64,000 nt of DNA, from positions 24,916,046 to 24,980,045 of the forward strand of contig NC_081547.1 in the NCBI RefSeq assembly GCF_901000735.1, read 5' to 3'. The stretch comes from Corylus avellana. Its lineage: Eukaryota > Streptophyta > Magnoliopsida > Fagales > Betulaceae. This document shows positions 1-12,400 of this stretch, piece after piece. Below the pieces are notes generated by a model. It was not told where the DNA came from, made no database searches, and worked only from the letters and a program-made list of their open reading frames with translations. The stretch's first letter is position 1. Every line of letters begins with the position of its first letter. A program made the translations under genes and the position numbers.

Positions 1-90
1 AACATTGGATACTGGGTCACACGTGCTCTGCTCTGCAAAAAGTTCCTTTTCGAGGCAACAACCAGAACAAACAGACCTCAAGCAAGCGTT

Positions 91-129
<39 letters not shown>

Positions 130-186
130 GGCACTGGAGAAATAAAGGGAAGGGGTGGAGTGATTCAACAAATGAGAAAGGTAAGT
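1..186 (+). other. Possible first exon of an unidentified transcript
   Basis: The segment has the look of a plant 5' leader: a CT tract at 91-126, then ATG AGA AAG followed directly at 181 by a strong donor, GTAAGT. I could not find a convincing partner exon in the next 3 kb, and no known protein or microRNA precursor is recognisable. It could be the leader of a plus-strand gene interrupted by an intron, a non-coding RNA, or chance. RNA-seq reads spliced at position 180/181 would decide. Confidence 0.25.
91..126. repeat. CT microsatellite
   Basis: Uninterrupted CT dinucleotide run, typical of plant 5' leaders and core promoters. Confidence 0.9.
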
Positions 187-1157
187 ATAATATAACTAAA
201 CTTTTATCTTGATTATGGAATGGATTTGCTCCTTGAAACCCTAGCCAAACATCTGCTTCTCTGCTGTGGAACTCCCCCATGCCCAGTTCCAGCCCGCATA
301 TCCCTTACTACTCTCTTTCTTTTCTTTTTCTTTTTTTTTTTCTTTTAAAAGAATTTCTTTGGATTTTCATTTTTTTTTTTCTTAGTACTTGTCTATATCT
401 TCTAATGATCAGAGTTTCAGAGATCTTTTTCAGTGAACATCATCATCAGAGAAAATCTTGATATTGATATCAGTACCCCCATCAAAACTAAATAAATAGA
501 AAGAGTTTTATAATTGTAGAAACATCTTATATATATATATATATATACACACACACTCTTTTTTTAGGCTCGATCTCTTCTTTACTTGCCTTAAAAGTCG
601 ATCTTTTACTTGTTTTTGTAATCTTCCTCCTCTTATGTATAGATTTTCATGAGCTTCTTTTAAAAGTCCCGGGTGGAGGGTTTCCTTTTATATATAGCAG
701 TTCTATCTCGCACCTCTTCATTCAATGTTCCTTCTTTCTTTGTTAAGTTTCATGCAAAACCAAATTCCTTTCGTTACTTCATTTCCCTTTGGTTTTTTTT
801 GCGTTAAATTTCATGCAAAACCAAATATAAACCGGCATCTGGCTTTTGATATAATATAAGGCAGATTTTTGCGTAGTAAGCGACTTAAAAGTAAAGCAAC
901 TTGGAGGTTATCATTGCGTGGACCATGTCTACTGTGCTTGAGATAAGATAACCTTTAAGGTTTCATAATTAATGATGAGCACCGTTTGGTTCTTAAAACT
1001 ACAGTCAAATGATTGTGGGTAATAGAAATGTTAGGATTTCATTTCTATATAACTACGGTCAACTTTTGCTTGATTTTGTTTTTCAAGAAAAAACTGAGAA
1101 ATGATTGAAAGCTTCAAACGCCAATCTATGGCCGTGCTACAATTCAAGATTCAAACA
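187..1157. other. Non-coding spacer with a short direct repeat
   Basis: No supported gene. It holds T-rich stretches, an AT microsatellite near 529-547, and a 24-bp motif present twice, near 742 and 803 (GTTAAGTTTCATGCAAAACC and a one-base variant). Confidence 0.6.
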
Positions 1158-1420
1158 TGTCAGGTTATTCCACATCGGTTGTGGAAGGGGTTAGTCGACA
1201 GTTTATAAGTGTAAGAAAAATTTCACATCTTGAGCTAGTTTTTGGGGTTGAGATAAGTCCAAGACCACCCAACATTAATATCAGAACCCAGATTTAAGCA
1301 ACAACTCTCGGCTCAACAGTCCACAGGAAAAATAGGTTGTCTTTACTCCGACCCAAGGCCCGATGAGTAAGAAGGAGATTATTGGGTTATCCCACTTCAA
1401 TTGTCGGTTGTAGAAGGGGC
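1158..1420 (+). mobile_element. TRIM-like miniature LTR retrotransposon remnant
   Basis: A 117-bp LTR-like unit runs from TGTCAGGTTATTCCACATCG (1158) to CCACCCAACA (1274). It is followed at about 1278 by TATCAGAACCCA, which resembles the initiator-methionine tRNA primer-binding site. After about 100 bp comes a purine stretch (AGAAGGAGA) and then GGTTATCCCAC plus a second copy of the GGTTGTGGAAGGGG motif (about 1383-1425), a diverged start of a 3' LTR. Such short elements without protein genes are known as TRIMs. The 3' copy is degraded, so the right boundary is uncertain. Confidence 0.5.
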
Positions 1421-3446
1421 TGGTGGATTCCTTCGCCTCCTTCTCTGTGTCACTTTTCCCATATTTGCCGGCTGGTTCAAGCTGAGCTTGTCCAGCATTT
1501 TCCTCATGAGAACAACCTTAATTAATTTTTACTATTCCACTTAAGATGGTGAAAGATTTGTATGTGGTTTGGTTAAACTCACCAAAACCGTATATTGTAT
1601 TACTCTTGTAGAGAAGGTACAGTTATGAGATTGAATCATGTTACAAGACTGAAACATTCAAAATACAAACATAATCTGATCTATATATAGTCTACTGATG
1701 TTATGTTGATAAACTATCGACCGTTCGTGTATGTGCATGGATAATTATTATCTATCGTAGTTAATTATCTTTGAAAGAGTCGTCAGATGAAGGCTGAAGA
1801 GTTCATCTGTGCACGGGGCCGGGTGCTGCTTGTTTTAACCCATAAAAGGCCTTATTTAGTCTGCAAACATAATTAGGATAATCGGTATATATTGATGATA
1901 AAACGTTGTGGTGGATCCATAAATACCTTCTTGATGAGTTCTATGAAGAAATGCATTTGATATATCGATCTGTACGTCTAATGTGCCAATTGAAAACCAT
2001 TTCTAGGGCAAGAACAATTCGGACAGGGGCATGTTTGATGACAAGGTTAAACATCTATATCCACACCACATTGTTGGTCGAATACAAATCGTGAATTATA
2101 ATAGTACTGCTCAATGCATTGATCCATATGGATCCATCCTAGTGTTGCCTCAACTTGTAGACCCTCTTATTCTTTGATAATTTGTCGATCAGGAGGCCAA
2201 GGACACAAAGCTCATGTGTTGTTTGGCCCTTTATGACTCAACCCTTATGTTCCTATTATAAATACCCAAATTTCATTTAAAAACTCATAAAGGACCCAGT
2301 TTTATCCTTTTTAGCAACACAACACTGTGTGAAAATTTCATAAGGTAGGATAATTACATGATTATTTTTCCTTTTCATTTGTTTAATTCTTTGTTTTCGA
2401 CATGAAGAACTAAAATTGCCTTAGAGGAGTTCTTTGAGGAATTCTATTGATATTGAAGTGTTAATGAATATTACTTCCTGAAATTTCAAAATCTCCTTTT
2501 AACATATTGAAGTCATTCCAAGAGAGCATGCATAAGCTTTTACATTTTACGTCCAAAGAGTTTTCTAATTTAAATAAGTTTTTTAAGGAAATCAAACAGA
2601 GTCTTAAGTCAGTCAGTTGACGATTCGACAATGTAAAATACATTACCATATGGGTATCAACTAAGTTAAGGTACCAAAACAACCAAAATAAAAGAACTTG
2701 AGATAGACCAAAAAAATCACACGGGTTCTTAAGTTAATTAATTGGATACTACAATATATCTAATTGTTATTTAATAACTATAATAGTTTTTAGTTCGTAA
2801 GAAGCAATAACAAAATAATAAATTAAAAAGAAAATTCAGACAATCGAGAAATACCAAAAAACTAAGAAAAAATTAATACACAAAGAAAAGAAGCTTTAGT
2901 ACTACTACAAGACTCTAAGTTACATAGGTATTATCTTCATGCTCTCGCCTCCTCGATAAGAATTTCTGGTTCCATCCCAAGGTGACATGATATCATTGGT
3001 CGTGCTTTCTATTATTAACATTACACAAATGTCTCGCACAAAATGTCTACTCCCAACAAAGCTATACAATATTGATTTTCATTGCCAATAGAAAACAATT
3101 TGTACAATTTTGAAAATGCGCTGGACATTTTTGAGTCTGTCCCCCTTCAGAATACTGTAGGTGGAACCAATTTGACTCGCTCGTTCAAGAACAAAATTTT
3201 CTCTCTCCCTTTTCCGTTAAGCTACAATCATGGATGCTCAAGAAAGAAGCTAAAAACATGGATTACAGGACCCAACCCACGCTTTACACAAAATTGGCGA
3301 GTGGATATCTTATGGGATGCCCCTTTATATATGTAGAAGATGGGGGTGTAAGAACCCCTCCTCAACCGAGCTTATACGCCGCCGTATTATGAGAAGATTC
3401 GGCACATCACACTCACCAGCTAGATGTGAGAAGGCCCATTATTCTG
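1421..3446. other. Spacer and kinesin 3' flank
   Basis: No gene supported. The open frames here have no recognisable protein features. The last few hundred bases before 3447 probably contain the 3' UTR of the minus-strand kinesin gene. A 14-bp palindrome (GATCCATATGGATC) lies near 2120. Confidence 0.6.
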
Positions 3447-6400
3447 TTAATCAAACTCCATCCGTAACCGTCGCATTTCAGATCGAAAGGCGGGGCTGGA
3501 ACTCAATGTTCGACGGGCAAGACTCTTTATGTCCTCTCGAGAGCAATCGTGTGAGATACGAACAAGCTCCCAGAGGGCACCTCCACTAATCATGTCCCTT
3601 GCATTTACTTCTGCACTTCAAAAACCCAGAATTTTAAAGGAACAAGTACAAGAAATCTAAGTTATTCAATAAGAAGAGAGAAGTCCATGTACGTACCATG
3701 CTGTGCCAAGTGGCAGAGTGCAAGCTCAATATGACGCCTGATTGGTGGAGCTTCACTATTAGCGTTTTGTACAATCCATGGAAGCACACCCTCGTCTATC
3801 AAAAGAGATCTGCCACTTTTTGTCCCTAAAATGAGGCGCCATATAACATTACACATAGTAGGAAATTGTGAAAATGACCTCAAAACACAACATGCACAAG
3901 AGAAAAATTGGGCTAACAAGACAATCTTTTCATTCAACCATTTGGGTATTCATTTCTGGACAACCAATAAGCAACTTAGTAAATTGCATGACCACGATGT
4001 ACTTAACATCAATCAGGTTGAATATTTATCAAATTCCATTTACCACCACTTACAGGTGATGGGAAGACAACAACTCTCGACGCGTCAACACTCAAGAACT
4101 ATATAATGATTTGTGATGAATTGAGGCACACATACCTTGAGTAGAGCATCGGGACTCGCATTTTGCAAAGTTGGCGATTCCACGTGCAACTTGAGATAGA
4201 ACATCGGGATGCCCACATCTCACTATTCCTAGCAAGGCCTTAATACCGCCTTCAGACCTTAGCTTCATCTGTAGCTTATCTATAGGTTAAAGGGGATAGG
4301 GAAATGACAAAAAGAGAGAAAATGACTATCAGCAAGTAATGATTTAGATTTAAAAACTAGCATACAGGAAATGTGAGGACAAAACATTCAAACCAGTATA
4401 ATACTGAAGAATGGCAATACGATCTTCTATAAAGTCTTATATAACAGGACAACAGGCATCAACAAGATCAACTTAACCTATCTCTTCCAATTTTCCAGAC
4501 CATGATTCTTCTTCTTAACAAATTTCAGCAGAAAAAAGAAGAAAAAAAAAACGGTTCAACAAGTAAAAAATAATATTTCACACCATAATATTTGGAAACT
4601 AACAGCAAAAGATTTATCTTCATTCACTAGATTTTATTATTATTAACTTGAAACACGAGAAAAATTAGTGATGCAGAGAGAATTTTAGGTAAAGGCAACC
4701 TTCCATATATCTTATAAGCAACAATAGAAAATAAAAATAAGATCTTTAAACGGTAGAAGATAGGAAAGTATAATGGTAAACATTTTTGTCATACTACCTA
4801 AAGTATCCCTTCCTTTAATGCAAAGGTGCTAAAACAAATACGCTTCTTGATTGATGTAGTGCCCAAGAATTCTTTCCAAGTTCCCAACAGATACTTTTCA
4901 TAAGCTAAATGGCATGAATGGTCAAAAACATAACAGAGACACTGCAAAAGAAATTCAGTATACCATTGCCACATAGATTAGCAATAGCTCCAGCAACCAT
5001 GCGTAGGGTTTGAGGATCCTCGGCATCAGCTGCTGTCATTGATAAAAGACTAATTCCCCCTTGAGTCATTATAAGTTCTTGATTGGCTTCTGCTATGCCA
5101 GAAAGGAACAGAAAAACCGATATTACCCAAATAAACAAATGCCAGCACAATGGTAATACAACTCAAACTAAGGAATAGAGCTCCAGCCCTCTCAAACGTA
5201 TGGAAAAAAATATTAATGCCAAATTACCATTCATGGCAAGATTGGCAATTGCACCAGCTGCTACTCTGCGCACAGTTTCATCCTCAAAGCTTCTAAGAAG
5301 CATCAGCAAGGAAGAAAGACCACCAGCTTCAACAATCTTTTTCTGGTTAGCTTCTGCTTTTTGCATGGGAGCACACATCATTTTTAACAATAATTTTTTT
5401 AAAAAAAAAAATACAAGAAATACATCTAAAAAATAACAATAGTAGGCATGCTAAGATATAGAATTAATTTGGAAATTTAGAGGACTTTTAGGGATCCTGA
5501 GATGATTGACCATTACTCTGACACAACCTTATCAGATGAAAGCCAAAAAGGTCATAACATGTGTGGCCTTGCGCATGTGCGTGTACATCATGGACAATGA
5601 GGTAACGAGCAGGGCACAAGAGAAAATGAAAAGTCCATACTATAAGATCACTCCTTTCATCAAGTTACAGATCACATGTTGGGGGATTCGGATACGAACC
5701 CGTATTAGATCATAGTATATAATAAATACAGCAGAGATAATGTCTCTTACAAGAAACATATTCATCTTTGGCTTCATTCATTATCCTTCAACTGGATTTG
5801 CTCCAGAAAAGAATCATAACTAACCAAGCAAGAGTTGTATATAAAATCCTACAAAATTAGAGTTTCAAATGGTAAACAAAATTTTGAAAGGGAAAGTATT
5901 AAAATCACACCCTGTGATTTCAGTCATAATCAAAAAATTTCTTGAGATTTCAATTATAGATCCCTGCAGATTAAGAATTTATCAAATAGAACCTTCCCTT
6001 CATATTCTGTAAATTTTTCTAACAAAATGCTTATGAAATATCAATTATCCCTAAAGAAGAAAAAAATACCAGAAAAAAGGAAAGGAGAAGAAAAACATCT
6101 CTCCACGGCCATGGAGGTTTAGGGAGGGAGGAAATAGTCTATGTGATAAAAATAAAAACTCAAGGAACTCTTTGATAATGACTGAGAACACATGGTGTGA
6201 TTTTGATATTTTCCCTTTCTAGAAATAAAGATTAGCAAGTAGTTGCAACTCTATTTGCACATGTTACCTTTTATTTTCAAATGGTAGTGATTAAGAAAAT
6301 TTTAGTCTACTGCACAAAAAAAAGGATTGTGCCTTCACTGAACAATAACTACAGCAATATTAAACGGGTAAATATTCTCCTCTACCAAAGTTCATTAAGA

Positions 6401-9400
6401 ATTTACTTTTTTATTTTGTCACCAGTAGAAAACCTATACAATGGGCAACTTGGCCTTTTCCATGACTAATCTACCAGTTTGCCATTGTAAGGAACCTTCA
6501 ACCGAGTTCAACAAGGCACAGTAGTGATCACACACAGACCATATCATAAGTTAGTTATACAAATAAAACTTGACAGAAACATAACCATTCAATCTAGATT
6601 ATGCTAGCTATACAACAAGAAACAGATAGTACATGTGAGCAAATATCTGAAAACAAGGTGAAAGAGAGCCAAGTTACCTACCTTCAGCTGCTAAGTTGGC
6701 CACCACTTTCACAGCATGAATCCGTACATTGGCATCTTCTGACTCAAGTAGTGTCAAGATCTTTTGCAATCCAACTATCAAATTATTTGATAGAAAAAAG
6801 AAAATAAGAAATAGAAAGATTATATAAGATCCAAATGACATTAATTTTCACAAATTCCTCCCTTACCTTGCTCAAAGAGGGTTGCAATTGATGCCTTCTG
6901 TCCATTTCCCAAGTCTTTGAGTTGGGAATGCCTAACAGGAGACATGGAGGAATCTAGACCCGCGAATGCATTTCCAGTCCCGCCTCTGTCAAGACACATT
7001 TTCATCTATAAACATAAATCAAAGAAAATAGTATTAAAAAAAATTCCATAAATACACATGTACGCAAAGGAGGGACAATAATACTCATAATCATTATCAC
7101 TAATAACCTAAACCATTCAATCCGCTAAACAGGGGGGTTTCTAACACAAAGAAGCACTTTCAATTTTTTTTTTTCTCAGAGTTCACTAAGGAGGCAGATA
7201 TCTGGCAAAATCTAGTGAGCTCTTCCTGATACTCTTCCCTTTGTCTCAAACTGTTATCAAACTCCAGGATTCACACAAACAGTGAAACTATAAAGCTTTT
7301 ATATGACGTGGACAGTTAAAATCTAAAATAACTCCATAACGGAGTAAAAAGCAAAAGAATCATGGTAATATCAACATATAAACTACAAACAGATGTTAGA
7401 TCAAGCCTAAAGGTTAAGCTTAACATTCATAATCAAATACCTGATCAGCTTCAAAACTCAATTGAAGCAACTGGCTTCTTAGAATTATAATTTCCTCTTC
7501 AAGTTTCTTCTTCTGACGAGCCTCGTCCTCCAGAATTTTCCGAAGCTTTAGCATTTCTGCATCTCCACCTGCCTAGTACATCAAAACAAAACCTTATATA
7601 CCAGCAATTACATGCTTGGAAGTCGAAGAAATCCAGAGGATGCTGGTACAAAAGAACTTTGTGATCCAGGTAAAACCATACCGCTAACGGTGGATGTTGC
7701 CCTAGTTGACTTCTAAGATTTTTCACCTCCTCTTCAGCCACCTTTCTTAGGTTAGTTTCGTTTTCAAGGAGCTTTCTGATCTCAACAACTTCCTCGGAAA
7801 CAGAAAACCTAGGCACCTGCAAGATAAATAAAATAAAAATACATAATGATTATCTAAGTCAACAGATCAGTGTACAGAAAGTAAATTTTTAAACCAACTA
7901 GGGCAATTATACCAAAGCATTTCCATTACAAAAAAACCATCAAAACTTCATTCTCGTGCAATGAGCCATCTAACTCTATAAAAGCAGTGCACTATGCCTC
8001 CTATTATAGAATAGACTGAACTCAGCTGATTTTGAATCAGACCCTTCCAGTCAACTCACATAGAAGTAAACAAATTTAAACAAAACCATGCATGTCTGTT
8101 GTCTCAAAAAGTTACCTAATACCAACAATTGACACAAGACTCCTTCAAGAAAACCACAATATAGCAACAAAAATGGTTTCTAAAAGGGAGTACCTGTAGA
8201 ATACATTTATCATCAGTGAAGCCATCACAATCATGCTTTTGCTGATTAAACACCAACTTCTCCTCCAGCTGCTTGACTGATTCCATATAATCCATCTGGC
8301 ATTTTAGCCTTTCCTTCTGAAAGAAACAATGATACTTACACACATAGCCAAATAAAAGAGAAATTAAAAACTAAATAACTTCAAGGCTCCGGGAACCTTT
8401 GCAACTGCGGACAAGAAGGGAAAAGAAATGTTCTAACATGGCTTCCTTTCTTGAGCATTTTATGCATTCTGTTTCTTTCTCTTGTTCTTTTTGAGATCCA
8501 AATGAAGGCCAAACCCAGCACGACAACATTTAACAAAGAAACAACACAAAATACTTGGATTTGATCCACCAGGGCTGTGAGTTGACCCTCAAGAACCCAG
8601 CTAGTTTAGCTTGCACTTTTCATTCTTCAACTCATTTGAACAGGCATTAGCATTAAACCATCAACCATTATCTAGTCTGATGCATAAAATATATATGGCA
8701 GATTTCATGATTTAAGTACACACACCCACGTATACATATGCATTTGACAAAAACAAAAAAAAATCAGTTCAAAATTTATTGCAGATAAAGAGTGTTCAAA
8801 TAAATAATTCAACAAACCTCCAATGCATCTGCAAAGCTTCTCTCAACCTCAGAAATTCGATTTTGTGCTTCTACATTTATTCTTTCAACTTCATCCTCAA
8901 AAGCTTTCTGCTGCCTTTCATTTTCTGCAATGAGCTTGTCCAGTTGTACTTCAAGCCTTCTGGACAAACTTTTGTAATCAAATTCCTCCTTAATTCTCAG
9001 CATATTCTCCACCTTCATAGCCTGTGAAAGATGACACATCCAATAATGTCTCATCTAGTCATTTAATATGAACCCTCAACAAAGTTTCCATTTATATCAA
9101 GATAAACACTAGGCATGGTTAAGAACCAAATGAAGTAATAAGCTATCAAGAAAGAAATGGGAAGAACAAGAAAAAGATTGTAATGATCTAAACAATGTGT
9201 AACTGTTGAGCTTGTTTGGGATTGTGTTAGAAAATAGAGCTTTTATCTATTGAAAAAAAAAAAGCCAAAAATAGTTTTTTAGAAAAAGCCTCATTTTCAA
9301 GTTTTTTCCCAAAGCGTTTTGGCTTTTTAGAGCAAAAAACTCAAAGAAGGACTTTTAAGTTTTTTACCAAATGGACCCATTTTTTCTTGGCACAACTTTT

Positions 9401-12400
9401 TATGTACTAAAAGCACTTTTTAAGCTCCTTAATGCAATCCTAAACAAGCTCTAAATAATAACATATCAGCCAAAGTGCCTATCTAAAAAAATTAGCATAG
9501 AACATGAGTAGCTCTATATGTGTGAAGTTACAAATAATATTGAAAGCACGATGCATATTAGATGCTTTGAAGCTAAATCTTTAAAGCCCTTCTAAAAATA
9601 AGAACTTACCCTTTGTCCAAATAGTATGGTACTTGCAGTTTCTCCTCGATGGCGTGGGGATGGGCCAATAGTCACAATTAATGACGTCCTCGCCGTGCCT
9701 ATGAAACAATAACCAATGTGAAACAGAACATATAGTAAAAGTTATGGAACTGTAATTAGCTTCAATATGCTGGAAAAAAATGAGTAGAAAGAACCACTTG
9801 GAATGAAGATAAAGATTGGCATTATGTCAGAGAAGGCTAAAATAAGTATTAAGCCAAAAGGTGTATTGAATAACTTTGAGTCAATATGTACACATTTGAA
9901 TCATGGTTAACATCTCATATAATAATTTGACCATCAACAGCAATCCATCATGATTGCATGTCTCTTTCTCAGGAAAGTCAACATCTTTTTTAACACATCC
10001 ATCCAAACAAAGAACGCCACTCCAAAAGCATTTGGAGCAATAGTGGTGTTCTTTGTTTTGACGGCTGCATTAGGAAATACATAGACTTTGGATAACCTGA
10101 GAAAGAGGCATGTAATCATGATGAATTGGTGTTGTATCTGCAAGAAGAGCGGGGAATCCATTGGTCACCTTATGCTCCATTGTGAGGTGGCTAGAGATGT
10201 GGGTTTCGGTTTTCCGTCTATTTGGTATAGAGTGAGTCATGCCCCAACGGATGGCAGAGCTATTGGCTAGTTGGAGTGGTCAATTTGGAAGCCATCGAAG
10301 TTCGGAGAATGGTTCCATGTGCTTAATGTAGTGTTTTTGGCATAAATGCAGTGTGCGGAATTTTGAAGATTGTGAGAGTTCGATGATCGAGTTAAAAGCT
10401 ATTATGTTCAAATCCATTTGTGTTTGGATGGCTGCTCACAATAGTCCCCTATTTTCTAATTTCTTAAGAGTGTCTAGATTTGTGTTCTTCCTCTCCCTAG
10501 TTGGGTGTCTCTTATGTATACTCCCTGTGTAATTGGGTTGCATCCCTCTAAGCTTTCTAATAAAATTGAATTACTTATCAAAAAAAAAAAATTGACCATC
10601 AAAGTCTAAGCACATAGTCACATAAATATGAAAGACATCTCACCTCCAAATGAATCTTTAAGCAATCTCGTAAGCTTTGAATCACGAACTGGAACATGAG
10701 GACTATTCTCTGCTAGAGCATTTATGCACTTTCCTAATGCACTAAGAGAGAGATTGATAGCCTTAGCTTCCTCTAACATATGTCCCTCACTTCCTGCCAG
10801 TAAAAGGACAGAGATAATGTCACTATATAATTAAGGAGTGAAACTCATAAACACATTGGAATAAATAACGTAAATTCATCAAAAGCCATATAAGGCCCTT
10901 AAACCATTGCAACAACAGTGTAGTTTTCTGGATGTAAAAATGTGAAAACATCCTCTGGTGGAAGACAGGAAGAACTCATACAAAAAAAAAAAAAAAATGA
11001 TGTACTAAAACATTTTAGTATGGCTGAAAGCCATTTAAGAATTTCAGAAATCGTTGGATGGTGAAGAAAAACCCTCACGAATTATACATAAGAACCGTAA
11101 AACTAAGTTAGAGACTTCATGCCTAAACTCCAAGTCTAATCATAACTACTTGAAACCTTACCGTGCTTACAAACTAGTAGAGAATCTCCATACCAGTAAT
11201 CTCTAAAGCTTTGTTTGTTTGGCAGGAAATACAAAGGGATGCATAAATAGAATGCTGTCTCATTTTTTACTGGCTCTTTCAGAAAAAAGAGGGACCCACC
11301 CACAGATGTCTTCATACAAGGACCTAATACCCTTAGATATCATCCAGCAGATCCAGCCGTCATGCACTGCTTAATGAAAAAAATAGATTCTATTTTCTAG
11401 CGAGATTTCCATCTAAAACAAAAGCTTTTTAGAATATAAACCTTTTTTTTCTTTGTAGTACTATTCTACATCTCATTTTCATACACAAGTTTCGCTATAA
11501 TGAAAGTAGCCTAAGGGAAGTGTTTTACTGGACTCACAATAATCCATCTCCAAAGACCCTGTGCACTAAATGTCCCAAACCCCCTACGCGTGAAAAGTTC
11601 ATTAACAGACATGAATAGGACTCCAACTTGTGAAGCTTTTGTAGACATTTAATCACTCTTGATTGTAGGATGTCGGGTTCTACAGCCACAAGCAAGCAGG
11701 GTGCCACCTGCTTGAGAAAAAAGAGGGCAGGGGTGGGGGGGAGAGGGTGAGATGCTCTCTTCAAGTCATGAATTTTTTTGAACAAATCCATCTCATAATA
11801 GCTCCTTCAGCACCATATACATGCATTGACTTTTCAATCATTCCAAACAACTGAAACACAACAATCCGCCTCCAGCACGGAAATTTAAACCATGTTACGG
11901 TTACAGGCATGGGAATGTATAAATACCCCGCTCTGTCCAAAGAAGGCTAACCTCCATGGTGGAGCCTACTAGCATATTGTTGACACTGGGTGGAACATAC
12001 ACAACATGCCTTGGAGAAGCAGCTACTTATAAAATTACTGGTCAAACAACCAAATAAACATGCCGCGTGACTGATGAAAGAGATCATAAGTCGGGGTATA
12101 AACCTGACTTGTGGATACGCTCTGAACCTGCCAGATCTACCACAACTAACTTGCTTTTCCGAACAAGCGACTTAAAAGGTTTGGCCAAGTGAGGAGGGTC
12201 ACCATTTTCACTGGAAATGATGTCTTCTCTCCCCATGACAGACCTTTTAACATGTACCTGCAGTAAGGAATTTACATATATCAACATTTCCATTAAGCAA
12301 TGCAGAACAATGCAAATAATTACAACATGTATATCACGAAATGTTGATGCAAGAGCATAAACAAATATATACTGAAAATTATTGTATAATAGACAGATAA

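Noticed and set aside
1770..1830. MicroRNA-like hairpin CAGATGAA...TTCATCTG
   Set aside because: Only eight paired bases and no match to a conserved plant microRNA.
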